Part shown: positions 19,596 through 28,812 of the stretch, piece after piece
How the letters are laid out: every line of letters begins with the position of its first letter
Numbering within the stretch: position 1 is the first letter of the stretch
DNA from: Rheinheimera pleomorphica
Lineage (GTDB): Bacteria > Pseudomonadota > Gammaproteobacteria > Enterobacterales > Alteromonadaceae
Assembly: GCF_011634895.1 (NCBI RefSeq)
Contig: NZ_SIRR01000003.1
Coordinates: 706,205-770,204, forward strand
Direction: 5' to 3'
Length of the DNA: 64,000 nt
The notes under the pieces: generated by a model
Told to the model about the DNA's origin: nothing
What the model saw: only the letters and a program-made list of their open reading frames with translations
The model's database searches: none
Translations under genes and position numbers: made by a program

Positions 19596-20179
19596 TACTT
19601 GGTTTAACGCCGCTGCTGCTGCAGGCGCAGCAAGTAGAGCCAGAAATTGAGCGCAATCTGATCAGTGAAGATGTGCTAGATAGCGAGAACTGGCTGCTGG
19701 GCGTGCGAGCGGGGGTGCTGAGCATTGAAGACTTTGGCAGTAGCGCGCTCGGTGCGCTGCAGTTGAGTTATCAGATTAACGAAGATTTTTATCTCAGCGC
19801 CGAGTATGCGATGGCAAAGGCAGGCCGTACCTCGTTTGAAGAACTCAGTGGCGCCGCACCACTGCTAACCGATGAACAGCGTAAATGGCACTATTACGGC
19901 GCGCATCTGGGGTATGTGGTGTTACCCGGTGAGGTGTTTTTAAACCGCGACTATGCGCTAAACAGCGGCCTGGCCGTGTTTGCCGGTGGTGGTAACGTCG
20001 ACTTTGCCGGCGACAAGGTATTTGCGCTGCATCTGGGCAGCCAGTTTAGGCTTTACGCCACGGACTGGCTGGCGCTAGAGCTCACCTTTAGCGACTATAT
20101 TTTTGAAACCACCATACTGGCGCGCAGTAAAACCACCCATAATCTCAGTCTGGCGCTGGGATTAGCGGTCTATTTTTAG
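19565..20179 (+). CDS. Outer-membrane beta-barrel protein
   Basis: A 204-residue exported protein with a hydrophobic N-terminal signal (residues 8-22). After a short acidic linker it has eight or so amphipathic strands, the LGVRAGVLSIEDFGSS and YYGAHLGYVVLPGE patterns of the OMP_b-brl group, and a terminal aromatic VYF. It overlaps the preceding barrel gene by 31 bases, so the two are probably translationally coupled and may act together. In Myxococcus Glt machinery, small barrels of this sort form the outer-membrane part of the complex; that parallel is inference. Confidence 0.65.
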   Translation: METWLQRILLILGLTPLLLQAQQVEPEIERNLISEDVLDSENWLLGVRAGVLSIEDFGSSALGALQLSYQINEDFYLSAEYAMAKAGRTSFEELSGAAPLLTDEQRKWHYYGAHLGYVVLPGEVFLNRDYALNSGLAVFAGGGNVDFAGDKVFALHLGSQFRLYATDWLALELTFSDYIFETTILARSKTTHNLSLALGLAVYF

Positions 20180-20208
20180 TGCTGTTGTCGCAAAATACAG
20201 GAGATCAT

Positions 20209-20682
20209 ATGAAGTTTTGTATTATCGGTTTGTTACTGGCGCTATGGGGCGCACCGTTGGCCGCAGCCTCAGCGCCGGATTTCACACTAAAAGCACTGGA
20301 TGGCACTAACCTGCGCTTAGCCGAGCAGCGCGGCGACATTATGCTGATTAACTTCTGGGCCAGCTGGTGCGGCCCTTGTATTCAGGAAATGCCGGCGCTG
20401 GATAAACTGGCGCAGAAATACCGCATGCTGGGCGTACAGGTGTGGGGGGTAAATGTGGAAAACGACAGCGCCGCAGCTAAGGCGTACTTAGCCAAGGTGC
20501 AGGTAGGCTTTCCGGTGTTATTTGATGTCGATAACAGCGTATCAGAGGCATATCAGGTGGCGGCGATGCCAACCACTGTCATTGTTGACAAAAATGGTAG
20601 CGTACGCAGCGTGCACCGTGGTTATCAACCCGGGTATGAGAAAAAGTATGAAAACGATATTAAAGGTTTGCTGCGTGAATAA
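20209..20682 (+). CDS. TlpA-family periplasmic thioredoxin
   Basis: A 157-residue exported thioredoxin-fold protein starting at ATG 20209, which has a CAGGAG ribosome-binding site and a signal peptide ending in AAA-S. The redox motif WCGPC (WASWCGPCIQEMPAL) and the cis-proline loop AMPTTVIVDKNG are intact. TlpA/ResA-type proteins reduce periplasmic disulfides, for example keeping haem-binding CXXCH cysteines reduced before cytochrome c maturation, which would suit the five CXXCH motifs encoded in this block. The end overlaps the DUF4266 gene. Confidence 0.9.
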   Translation: MKFCIIGLLLALWGAPLAAASAPDFTLKALDGTNLRLAEQRGDIMLINFWASWCGPCIQEMPALDKLAQKYRMLGVQVWGVNVENDSAAAKAYLAKVQVGFPVLFDVDNSVSEAYQVAAMPTTVIVDKNGSVRSVHRGYQPGYEKKYENDIKGLLRE

Positions 20683-20896
20683 GGGCCGGGCACTTTGCCT
20701 GTTGTCACTGGCGCTGTCAGGCTGTGCCAGCCTTGAACCCTGGGTAAAACCTTATGAGCGTGACAAACTGGCTGATCCTATTATGGCCTTTGGCCGCCAT
20801 CCGGTGGCGTTGCAACATATCGTGCATGTGCAGGATTCCCGTGAGGCGGCCAAGGGCGCCAATGGCAGTGGCGGAGGCGGTTGTGGCTGTAACTAG
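20675..20896 (+). CDS. DUF4266-type small lipoprotein
   Basis: A small lipoprotein (73 aa from GTG 20675; an ATG at 20648 would add nine residues). It has a signal peptide ending in ALSGC, then WVKPYERDKLADPIMAF and a C-terminal glycine-rich stretch ending GGCGCN, the DUF4266 signature. The cysteines in the GCGC tail could carry metal or be a substrate of the adjacent TlpA thioredoxin; neither is shown. It overlaps tlpA upstream and the DUF3570 gene downstream; TlpA, DUF4266 and DUF3570 are a recurring trio. Confidence 0.75.
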   Translation: MNKGRALCLLSLALSGCASLEPWVKPYERDKLADPIMAFGRHPVALQHIVHVQDSREAAKGANGSGGGGCGCN

Positions 20897-22010
20897 GCTG
20901 CTGTTATTGCTATTGCTTAGCGCGGCGGCGCAGGCCGCGGTATTGCCGCAGGACAGGGTTGATCTGATGTACCACGGTTATCAGGGCGGTGGTGTGTCTA
21001 TTGATGGCCCGGCGCTGATGCTGCGCAAAAAGGTCGGCCAGTCGGTGTCGCTGTCGGCCTATTATTATGTTGATACCGTATCCGGCGCCTCTATTGACGT
21101 GCAGGCTACCGCCTCGGCATATACCGAGTCGCGGCATGAAAAACGGCTGGGGGTCGATTATCTGGCCGGCAACAGTATCCTCAGCCTGAATTATGCCCAG
21201 AGTGACGAAGATGATTACAACGCCAAATCCATGTCTTTTGCCATAGCGCACGATACTTTTGGCGGTATGACGACGCTTAGCCTTGAGGCCGGTTTGGGCG
21301 ATGACAGCGTCGGGCGCAATGGTGATGCCAGTTTTAGCGCCGATGTTAAACGGAACAATTATAAACTGGGCTGGACTCAGGTGCTTAGCAGCCGCTGGAT
21401 AGCGGCGCTGAATATGCAGGTTGACCTGGACCAGGGTTTCTTAAATAACCCGTATCGCAGTGTACGCTTTCGGGATGCCAGCCAACCACTGGGCTACGGT
21501 TACCAAAGTGAAGTGTATCCGAATACCCGCAATGCGGTGGCGGTTTCGCTGGTAAACAAAGTGTACTTGCCGTATCGCGCTGCGCTGAGCCTGAACCTCA
21601 GGCATTACCAGGACAGTTGGGATATCCGCGCCTTTGACGCTGAACTGGACTATGTGCACCCGCTAAGCGCGAGCTGGACATTGGATGCCAAACTGCGCTG
21701 GTATCAGCAGGGCCAGGCAGAGTTTTATCGCGATCTGTTTGACTTTGCCAACCAGCAAAACTTTATGGCGCGCGATAAAGAGCTAAGTGAATTTAACAAC
21801 CTGACCCTGGGCGTTGGCGCCAGTTATTTATTGCCGAGCTGGGCATTCTGGCCGGACGCCAAACCCGAGCTGAACCTGCAATGGGATCATATTCGTTTTA
21901 ATTACCATAATTTTCGCAATGTCACGATAACCGATGCTGAACCTGGGCTGGAGCCCTTATACCGGCTGGATGCTAACGTGATACGGGCGTTTTTCAGCCT
22001 TTACTTTTAG
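20883..22010 (+). CDS. DUF3570 outer-membrane beta-barrel protein
   Basis: About 375 residues from the GTG at 20883, which gives a signal peptide (leucine-rich, cleavage after AQA). The mature protein opens with DRVDLMYHGYQGGGVSIDGP, the DUF3570 hallmark, and continues as long amphipathic beta-strands with a final aromatic FFSLYF, so it should form an outer-membrane barrel of some 16 strands. It overlaps the DUF4266 gene by 14 bases. DUF3570 proteins often occur with TlpA, DUF4266 and ApbE; an apbE-like gene is at 37822-38796. Function unknown. Confidence 0.78.
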   Translation: MAVTRLLLLLLLSAAAQAAVLPQDRVDLMYHGYQGGGVSIDGPALMLRKKVGQSVSLSAYYYVDTVSGASIDVQATASAYTESRHEKRLGVDYLAGNSILSLNYAQSDEDDYNAKSMSFAIAHDTFGGMTTLSLEAGLGDDSVGRNGDASFSADVKRNNYKLGWTQVLSSRWIAALNMQVDLDQGFLNNPYRSVRFRDASQPLGYGYQSEVYPNTRNAVAVSLVNKVYLPYRAALSLNLRHYQDSWDIRAFDAELDYVHPLSASWTLDAKLRWYQQGQAEFYRDLFDFANQQNFMARDKELSEFNNLTLGVGASYLLPSWAFWPDAKPELNLQWDHIRFNYHNFRNVTITDAEPGLEPLYRLDANVIRAFFSLYF

Positions 22011-22022
22011 CAGGATTTAATA

Positions 22023-22532
22023 ATGAGAACGCTATTTTTAACCGGAATATTGTGGCTGAGTATGCTGGCCAATGCCAACACTGTGCCGGCAGCTGATCAA
22101 TTGGAGCAGCTGAAACAACAGGTGATCGAGCTTAATCGCGAGCTGTTTTTGCTGGAAGAAGAATTATTGTTTCCACCACAAACGCAACTGGCGGTTTTTG
22201 TTTCGGTTGACAGCGGACAGTTTTTTCAGCTCGACAGCGTTGAACTGCTGTTGAACCACAAGCCCATCAATGCCCACTTGTATACCACACAGCAATGGAG
22301 TGCGCTGAAACGCGGCGCCATTCACCCGTTGTACAAAGGAAATATTAAAGCCGGAGAGCATCAGTTGACGGCCGTGTTCGTTGGCAAGGGGCCGGATAAC
22401 CGTGACTATCGCCGCGCGGTCAGTTACCCCTTTACCAAAGCTGAAGACGCTGTTTTGCTGGAGCTGCAGATTAATGATCGCAGCAGTGACTACCAACCTG
22501 ATTTTGTCGTGCAGCCATGGTCAAACGACTAA
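22023..22532 (+). CDS. Exported coiled-coil/beta-domain protein, 169 aa
   Basis: I do not recognise a named family. The protein has a signal peptide (residues 1-19, cleavage near ANA), a short coiled coil (about 24-50; QLEQLKQQVIELNRELFLLEEELLF) and a C-terminal beta-rich domain in which VFVSVDSGQFFQLDSVELLLNHKPI and the GEHQLTAVFVGKG stretch suggest an Ig-like or carbohydrate-binding fold. It is translationally coupled to the following TPR gene (16-base overlap), so it is probably a periplasmic part of the same envelope assembly. Confidence 0.6.
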   Translation: MRTLFLTGILWLSMLANANTVPAADQLEQLKQQVIELNRELFLLEEELLFPPQTQLAVFVSVDSGQFFQLDSVELLLNHKPINAHLYTTQQWSALKRGAIHPLYKGNIKAGEHQLTAVFVGKGPDNRDYRRAVSYPFTKAEDAVLLELQINDRSSDYQPDFVVQPWSND

Positions 22533-24394
22533 AGCCTTTGCTGTTGCTGACGCTGATGCTGCCATTGCCCTGGGTGGCAGCATCGGCGCAGACAACGCTC
22601 AGTGACAAACACTATCGCCTGGCCGCGTGGTCATTTTATTTGCAGCAGCCAGAGCAGGCGCTGGAGCGCCTGCAGCTGGCACCAGAGCAGGATGCCCGCA
22701 CTCAGCTGCTGGAAGCCGGCTTATATCTGCAGCTGGGTATGCCGCAACGGGCAGCCTATCTGCTGCAGCAGTTGTTAACTGCGGGAAATGAAGGCGCGTC
22801 GGCCTTGCCTCTGGCGCTGCGTAACGCCGCCTTACTGCAATTTGCCCGCTATCAACTGGAAACCGGTAACAAACCCCAGGCACAGCACTACCTGGCACAA
22901 GTGAATATTGGCATCGATCAGCAGTGGCTCGGCGAGCAGCAACTGCTAAGCCAACTGGTCAAATGGCCGGATATCGCCCTGCCTGAGACGCCGCAGTTTG
23001 CCCTGTTAGCCAGACAGAGTGAAATGCCATACATTGTCAGTAATCAGGCGTTAGTGCTGGCGAAATCCGGTCAGACTGATCTGGCACTGCACTGGCTGGC
23101 GCAACTGCAAAACCAGTTAGCCGTGCCTCAGCAGCAGGGTTTTTGGTCGTTGCTGTTTAGTGGTCAGTGGCGGTTATTAACCAAACCCGACGGTTTTGTC
23201 TATCCGGCACAGGAGCAAACGGCACTGCAGGATTATCTGGCGTTGCTGCAGGCACAGTTGCATATCGAGCGGCAGGAGCTGGCGGCCGCGGATGCCATTT
23301 TGGCCAATTTTGCTGCCGACAGTGTACTCAGTGATACCGCATTACAGCTGTACAGCCATATTCTGACGCAGCAGCGCCACATTCCGGCATTATTAGCCGT
23401 ACTGCAGCAGCAAATTAAACAGCAGCCGTTTAGCTTAACAGCCTGGCAGGCAGCCAGCCGTATCGGTGAACAGCTGGAGCGTGCAGCACAGCTGCACGAT
23501 GCGCTTGGGGCTTATCACTGGGCTGAGCAGTATTATCAGCAACAGACGGAATTAATTAACCAACAAGCCAGGCCACTGCAGGTTAGCCAGTTGCAACACG
23601 GCTTAGCACCCTGGCAACAATTGCAATTGGCAAATGACAATAACCTGTACCGGTTGCAACAAGATATCCTGGCGTTGCAGTATCAGCTGGCCAACGCACC
23701 TGAACGGCAGCAGCGGCTGGCACGGCTGACCGAGGTAACCACGTTTAAACTGGTACAGCAACAAGATTTACTTAGCACCCAGCTGCCGCAGCTGACGGCG
23801 AGGGCGCAGACATTAACGCAGCAATTTAACGCGGTACAACAGCAAATCGCCACGGCAGAGCAGCAACCTATGGCGCTTAGCCTATGGCAGGGCGAGGCCT
23901 ACCAGCAGCTGAGCCGGTTAGAAAACGCCGAGCAGCGTTTTAGCCGTCTACCCGCAGATGCGCAGCAAGGCGCTGACTATGCCAAGCGCCTGGCCCGGCT
24001 ACGCGGTTTGTTGCACTGGCAATACAGCGACACGGCGGCAGAGCGGCGCTGGCAACGCCAGCAGCAATTAACGGCGACAGACGCTAAGCTGGCAACGCTG
24101 CAACAACAACTACACACCTTAAACCGTCAGGGCAACCAAAGCCCACGCTTAACCGCAGTGCGTCAACGTTTAGCAGTGTTAAACGAACAGCAGCAACAAC
24201 TCAACCTGGCATTGCTAAGCCAGCAGCAACAGCTGCTGGCCAGACTGAATCAGCAGTTGCAGCAGTTGCGGCAACAACAACTGGCCAGCCTGACGCAGTT
24301 ACAGCGCCACAATAAAGAGGCGATGGCGCGGGTAATGGAAAGAGTATTGTTGCTGGCCGACAGTGACAGTGCAAAGATGGCGGAGGGGCAATGA
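22517..24394 (+). CDS. Exported TPR-like helical repeat protein, 625 aa
   Basis: A periplasmic protein with signal peptide (about residues 1-25) and helical tetratricopeptide-like repeats through about residue 330, including AAWSFYLQQPEQALERLQLAPEQ-type units. The C-terminal third is strongly Gln/Leu-rich and predicted coiled coil. The glutamine content is unusual even in this Q-rich block. The stop codon overlaps the next ATG (ATGA). It resembles, in layout only, the large periplasmic TPR/coiled-coil proteins of Glt-type machines. Confidence 0.7.
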   Translation: MVKRLKPLLLLTLMLPLPWVAASAQTTLSDKHYRLAAWSFYLQQPEQALERLQLAPEQDARTQLLEAGLYLQLGMPQRAAYLLQQLLTAGNEGASALPLALRNAALLQFARYQLETGNKPQAQHYLAQVNIGIDQQWLGEQQLLSQLVKWPDIALPETPQFALLARQSEMPYIVSNQALVLAKSGQTDLALHWLAQLQNQLAVPQQQGFWSLLFSGQWRLLTKPDGFVYPAQEQTALQDYLALLQAQLHIERQELAAADAILANFAADSVLSDTALQLYSHILTQQRHIPALLAVLQQQIKQQPFSLTAWQAASRIGEQLERAAQLHDALGAYHWAEQYYQQQTELINQQARPLQVSQLQHGLAPWQQLQLANDNNLYRLQQDILALQYQLANAPERQQRLARLTEVTTFKLVQQQDLLSTQLPQLTARAQTLTQQFNAVQQQIATAEQQPMALSLWQGEAYQQLSRLENAEQRFSRLPADAQQGADYAKRLARLRGLLHWQYSDTAAERRWQRQQQLTATDAKLATLQQQLHTLNRQGNQSPRLTAVRQRLAVLNEQQQQLNLALLSQQQQLLARLNQQLQQLRQQQLASLTQLQRHNKEAMARVMERVLLLADSDSAKMAEGQ

Positions 24395-27234
24395 AACATT
24401 GGTGCTATCCGCTTCATTGTCCGCGCCCCTTAACTGCTGTGGCCTTGTGTTGCAGCCTGATGTTAGGCTGCAGCAGCCCGGGCCCGCAAACTGTACGGCC
24501 CAGGCTTGCCGATCTGCCGGCATTCGACCGCAGCATGCTCAGCACGACACCGCCGGTGAGCGAGCAACAACTGGACAGCTTGTATCAGCAAATTCTGGCG
24601 CTGCAGCCTGCACCACAAACCCGGCAGAAAATTCTGTACCGCTTGTCGCAAATGCACACTAATCAGCTGGAGAGGCAAGACTTGCCGGTGGCGCAAGAGC
24701 AAGCCGCCCTGCAACAACTGGTGCAGCGTTATCAGCAGTTGCTGCAGGAGTACCCGACTGATCCGAACAATGAGCTGATCCGCTATCAGTTAGCGCGCAG
24801 TTATGATTTATTGGGTCAGCAACACGCCTGTCTGCAGCAGTTAGATAGCCTGTTGCAACAGTATCCTGACTCTGATTTTGCCGCTGAAGCCTGGTTTCGT
24901 AAGGCGGATATTCACTATAGCCTGGGCGATTACGACGCGGCCTTACCCGCCTTTCTGGCGGTATTAACCGCGGCAGATGTGGCGCTGGCGCAACATGCCC
25001 GTTATATGGCGGGCTGGAGCTATTTTAAGCTGCAACAGTTTGAGCAGGCCGATGAGCAGTTTTTACAGGTACTGGATCAAAGTTACACCGAGTTATTGCT
25101 CACTGAGCAGCAACAAGCTCAACAAAGCCTGCGCGAAGAAGTGCTGCGCACCTTAAGTATTTCGTTAAGTTATCAGCAACAGGGCAAAAGCCTGCAAGCC
25201 TTGCTACAGCGGGTACGCTACCAGCCTGGTGAGCGGCCGTTAGCGCTGCTGTCTGAACTGTATCAGGGCCTGGCCGAATTTCTGGCGGCGAAAGACTTGA
25301 TGACGGCCAGCCTGGACACTTACCGGCTGTTTATTGCTGATTATCCGCATACTCTGACGGCCGCCCGTTTTCAGCTGCACATTATTCAGCAGCATTTAGC
25401 CAATGCTGATGCTGAGCAGGCACTGATAGCGCAGCAGCACTATATTGACTTGTTTGGCCCGCAATCTGCTTTCTGGCAACGCGCCGGGCATGACGCACTG
25501 GCCGAAGTGCAGCCACAGCTGTTGCAGTACCTGGATTACTTTGCCCGTAAACATTACGCCGCAGCGATTGCGCAACCAGCGGCGACGGCAGCAGAGTCCT
25601 TTAACACCGCTGCCGGCCTGTGGCAGGACATGCTGACAATATTGCAGTGGCCATCATTGCAGCAAGCCGGCGCTGCAGGTTATGCCGTCGACGATATCCG
25701 TTATCTGCTGGCAGAATCTTACGCCGGGGCGGCGCTGCCAGAGCAGGCGCTGGCACTGTATACTGAGCTTGGCTATGGCCCGCAGCTGACCGATGCCAGC
25801 TTATTTACTGCGCAGGATGCGGCCTATAAGGCGTTATTACTCAGTGCAGAACTGGCAGGTTTAACTGAGCGCAATGCGCTGCGGCTATGGCAACAGCAAA
25901 GCGATTTTGTTGCGACGCACAGTGCTCATCCGTCAGCGCAGCAAGTGGCGTTGCAACAACTACAGCAGCGCTACAGCGAGCAGGATTATTATGCGGTGCT
26001 GGCACACAGCAGCACTGTAACGCAATGGCCGCACGCGGCACAAAGCCAGGCCGAGCTGGTGCGCGAAGCGCAGTTTCTGCATAGTCAAAGCGAGTTAGCA
26101 TTACAGCACTATGCTGCTGCCGAGCAAAGTATCATGCTATTGCTGGCCCAGCCCCTGGATAACACAAGGCGCAGCTTGTTGACAGAGCAGCTGGCCTCCA
26201 GCATTTACCAGCAGGCACAACAGGCAGATGCCAGTATGGACCAGGTGCAGCAGCATTTGCAGCGTCTGTTAACGCAGCTGCCCGATTCCGCTTACCACGA
26301 AGCTGCGGCATATCAGCAAATCAGCCTGTTGCGTAGCGCGCAAAACTGGACTGCTGCTATTTCGTTACTGCAGCGCTTTATTCAGCGCTATCCACACACT
26401 GAGCGCGGCATAGCGGCGAAAGCTCAGCTGTTAGACAGCTACGAACAGGCCGAACAGTGGGATAAGGCTGCGGCCGAGTTAAGCCGGCTGGCCGGCGCAG
26501 CAACAGCGCCTGCAGAGCAGCGAGAAGCGCTGTATCTGGCGGCGCAGTATTATCAGCGAGCCGGTTTGTCTGACCAGGCCGTGGCGGCCTGGCGCAGCTA
26601 TGCCAATCGTTTTCATCAACCGCATCTGTTAGCGCAGGAAGCACGTTACCAGTTGGTGCAGCTGTATCAGAGCCGCGGCGATCTGTACCGGCAAAATTTT
26701 TGGCGCGACAAAATAGCGGCCTTTGAGCAGCAATTTGCCAGCGACGGTAATCAGCGCACGCAACAACTGGCGGCCCAGGCATTGCTGGAGCTGGGGCGGC
26801 ATGAAAGCAGCTTGTTTGACGCCGTGCGGCTGGCGCACCCGCTGGCGCAGAGCCTGCAGAAAAAACGCCAGCATATGGCAGCAGCCATCAAACGCTATGA
26901 GCACAGCATGCAATATGGCATTGCCGGTTCACTCAGTGAAGCCCAGTTTCGCGTGGCACAGCTGTATCAACACATGGCGGCGGCTATCTTAGCCTCAGAC
27001 CGGCCTAAAGGTCTGGATGAGCTGGCGCTGGAGGAATATGAGCTACTGCTGGAAGAGCAGGCTTATCCGTTTGAAGAACAGGCGATTGCCATTTACCAGC
27101 AAAATACCCGCCTGACACAACAGCAAGTGTGGGACAGCTGGATTGCGCAAAGTTTTCAGCGGTTGTCGCTGCTATTGCCGGCCAAATTTGACAAAACCGA
27201 AGCTTACAGTGGGGTAGCCGATGCCGCCTATTAG
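24391..27234 (+). CDS. Large TPR lipoprotein, 947 aa
   Basis: A lipoprotein with signal peptide ending in LMLGC (Cys about residue 27) and many tetratricopeptide units across nearly its whole length, such as the YPDSDFAAEAWFRKADIHYSLGDY pattern (split across about residues 150-172) and PHTERGIAAKAQLLDSYEQ near residue 670. TPR arrays bind proteins, so it is probably a scaffold anchored to the outer membrane. It overlaps its neighbours on both sides (four and 14 bases). In the Myxococcus gliding cluster TPR lipoproteins such as GltE and the large GltD fill comparable positions; equivalence is inferred from composition. Confidence 0.75.
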   Translation: MKHWCYPLHCPRPLTAVALCCSLMLGCSSPGPQTVRPRLADLPAFDRSMLSTTPPVSEQQLDSLYQQILALQPAPQTRQKILYRLSQMHTNQLERQDLPVAQEQAALQQLVQRYQQLLQEYPTDPNNELIRYQLARSYDLLGQQHACLQQLDSLLQQYPDSDFAAEAWFRKADIHYSLGDYDAALPAFLAVLTAADVALAQHARYMAGWSYFKLQQFEQADEQFLQVLDQSYTELLLTEQQQAQQSLREEVLRTLSISLSYQQQGKSLQALLQRVRYQPGERPLALLSELYQGLAEFLAAKDLMTASLDTYRLFIADYPHTLTAARFQLHIIQQHLANADAEQALIAQQHYIDLFGPQSAFWQRAGHDALAEVQPQLLQYLDYFARKHYAAAIAQPAATAAESFNTAAGLWQDMLTILQWPSLQQAGAAGYAVDDIRYLLAESYAGAALPEQALALYTELGYGPQLTDASLFTAQDAAYKALLLSAELAGLTERNALRLWQQQSDFVATHSAHPSAQQVALQQLQQRYSEQDYYAVLAHSSTVTQWPHAAQSQAELVREAQFLHSQSELALQHYAAAEQSIMLLLAQPLDNTRRSLLTEQLASSIYQQAQQADASMDQVQQHLQRLLTQLPDSAYHEAAAYQQISLLRSAQNWTAAISLLQRFIQRYPHTERGIAAKAQLLDSYEQAEQWDKAAAELSRLAGAATAPAEQREALYLAAQYYQRAGLSDQAVAAWRSYANRFHQPHLLAQEARYQLVQLYQSRGDLYRQNFWRDKIAAFEQQFASDGNQRTQQLAAQALLELGRHESSLFDAVRLAHPLAQSLQKKRQHMAAAIKRYEHSMQYGIAGSLSEAQFRVAQLYQHMAAAILASDRPKGLDELALEEYELLLEEQAYPFEEQAIAIYQQNTRLTQQQVWDSWIAQSFQRLSLLLPAKFDKTEAYSGVADAAY

Positions 27235-27850
27235 TCGTTTGCTGTTGTTAGCGCTGTGGGCAGGCGTGTCCGGCTGCAGCCAGTTGTTGCCTGCACCGGC
27301 TGGCCCTGCGGTTATAGCGGCGCAACAAGCGGTTGCCGAGCCTCAGCAACAAAGTTTGCCCACGCTTAGCGATGTGCAGCAGCAACAGTTTGCTCAGGCC
27401 AAACAGGCGCTGCAACAGGGCGATTTCAGCGCGGCAGCGACGCAGTTAACCAGTTTGTATAACGCACTGCCACAGGCGGCGGGTATTGGTTACAACCTGG
27501 CGCTGGCACAGTGGCAAAACGGCGAGGCAGAGCAGGCGCAGCAAACGTTGGCGCAGCTGGTGGCCGTGGCCGGCCATTACGCGCCGGCGCATAACCTGGC
27601 CGGTGTGCTGGCACGCCAGCAAGGCCATTTCCGCCAGGCTGAGCGGCATTTTCAGCGCGCCTTGCAGGCTGACGCCGGTTACGCTATCGCGCACAAAAAT
27701 CTGGCATTTTTGTACGAGCTGTACCTGGGGCAGCTGCTACAGGCGCACTATCATTATCAACAGTATTTTAGCTTAACGCAGGACGAGCAGGCCAAAGTCT
27801 GGCTGGCGTTGTTGCAACAACAACTGGAGCAGCATGATGCGGAACATTAA
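27221..27850 (+). CDS. Small TPR lipoprotein, 209 aa
   Basis: A lipoprotein (signal peptide ending in GVSGC, Cys about residue 19) with three to four TPR units: AKQALQQGDFSAAATQLTSLYNALP, then YNLALAQWQNGEAEQAQQTL, AGVLARQQGHFRQAERHFQRAL and a last one with YAIAHKNLAFLYE. It overlaps the 947-residue TPR lipoprotein upstream and the 101-residue gene downstream. It is likely a third periplasmic/outer-membrane TPR scaffold of the same complex. Confidence 0.8.
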   Translation: MPPISRLLLLALWAGVSGCSQLLPAPAGPAVIAAQQAVAEPQQQSLPTLSDVQQQQFAQAKQALQQGDFSAAATQLTSLYNALPQAAGIGYNLALAQWQNGEAEQAQQTLAQLVAVAGHYAPAHNLAGVLARQQGHFRQAERHFQRALQADAGYAIAHKNLAFLYELYLGQLLQAHYHYQQYFSLTQDEQAKVWLALLQQQLEQHDAEH

Positions 27851-28139
27851 CGCGATATCAGCGGCGGCCTTATTATGCAGCAGCATGGTGCTGGCACAAC
27901 AAAGCCAGTCGGTACAGATCGAAAGTACCATCAGTGGCAACCAGGAGCAGCCAAAGACCATTTATATTTTACCCTGGCAAAGTCCGGTCAGTGTGATCCG
28001 TATTCCGGGCCAACCGCTGGCACAGCAACAAACCGTATTGTCGCCGTTAGACCGGCAACAGTTTTTACGTTTTATCGCCTTGCAGCAGGGCAATACAGTA
28101 ACAGTGCAAACTCAATCAATTAACCCAAAAGAGCAATAA
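27834..28139 (+). CDS. Small exported protein, 101 aa
   Basis: Not a family I recognise. It has a signal peptide (about residues 1-21, cleavage near VLA) and a short mature part of mostly beta-forming residues (SVQIESTISGNQEQPKTIY, then ILPWQSP). It overlaps the TPR lipoprotein gene by 17 bases and sits 13 bases before the TolQ-like gene with a GAGGA ribosome-binding site between them. The conserved tight position between scaffold and motor genes suggests a structural or adaptor part. Confidence 0.6.
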   Translation: MMRNINAISAAALLCSSMVLAQQSQSVQIESTISGNQEQPKTIYILPWQSPVSVIRIPGQPLAQQQTVLSPLDRQQFLRFIALQQGNTVTVQTQSINPKEQ

Positions 28140-28152
28140 GAGGATACTTTTC

Positions 28153-28812
28153 ATGGAGTTGTTAAACGGCATAGTACGGTTTTTACAGGAAGGCGGTGTC
28201 TTTATTTATCCTATCGCCTTTATCCTGGTGCTGGGCATAGTGATCGCCGTTGAACGCTGGTGGTTTCTGCGCTCAGTGTATGGCGTGAACCAGCGGGCAA
28301 TGCAGCAGGTGCAAACAGCAGTAGCCCAGGCAGACAGCAGCCGTATTTTGCAGCTGGCCCAGAGCAGCACCGCACCGCTACTGGCAATGCTGGCCAGCGG
28401 TGTACACCGGCTGCGCTCTTCGCAACGGCGTGAAGATATGGAATACGCCATGGAAGAAGTGGTGCTGGAGTACAGCTTGCGTTTGCAAAAACGCACCCCT
28501 TTTCTGGCAACCCTGGCCAATGTCGCAACGTTGCTGGGCTTGCTGGGTACCATTATGGGATTAATTGCCGCGTTCTCGGCCGTGGCCAATGCCGACCCGT
28601 CAGAAAAAGCCAGTTTGCTGTCATCCAGTATCTCAGTGGCGATGAACACCACGGCATTTGGCCTTATCACTGCTATTCCGCTGGTGTTTGTGCATGCGCT
28701 ATTGCAGGGTAAAACGGCCAGCATTATCGATACCATGGAAATGGTGGGCATTAAGCTGATGAACAGTATCGCCAAACAAGCAGATGGTGGCCCGGATGAT
28801 AAAGCGGCGTAA
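28153..28812 (+). CDS. TolQ/ExbB/MotA-family proton channel subunit
   Basis: A 219-residue inner-membrane protein with the ExbB/TolQ layout: one TM helix near the N-terminus (about residues 15-35), a cytoplasmic loop, and two TM helices around 115-140 and 165-190. The conserved LATLANVATLLGLLGTIMGLIAAF and MNTTAFGLITAIPLV segments form the proton path. With two ExbD/TolR-like proteins and an AgmX-type protein next to it, it should use proton-motive force to power a periplasm-spanning partner. This is separate from the housekeeping tolQR and exbBD loci, given its unusual neighbours. Confidence 0.9.
   Translation: MELLNGIVRFLQEGGVFIYPIAFILVLGIVIAVERWWFLRSVYGVNQRAMQQVQTAVAQADSSRILQLAQSSTAPLLAMLASGVHRLRSSQRREDMEYAMEEVVLEYSLRLQKRTPFLATLANVATLLGLLGTIMGLIAAFSAVANADPSEKASLLSSSISVAMNTTAFGLITAIPLVFVHALLQGKTASIIDTMEMVGIKLMNSIAKQADGGPDDKAA

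Noticed and set aside
22517..27234. Horizontal transfer signal from the extreme glutamine content
   Set aside because: Gln/Leu-rich proteins also dominate the eCIS genes and GC content is like the core genes; this looks like a host-wide style rather than foreign DNA.
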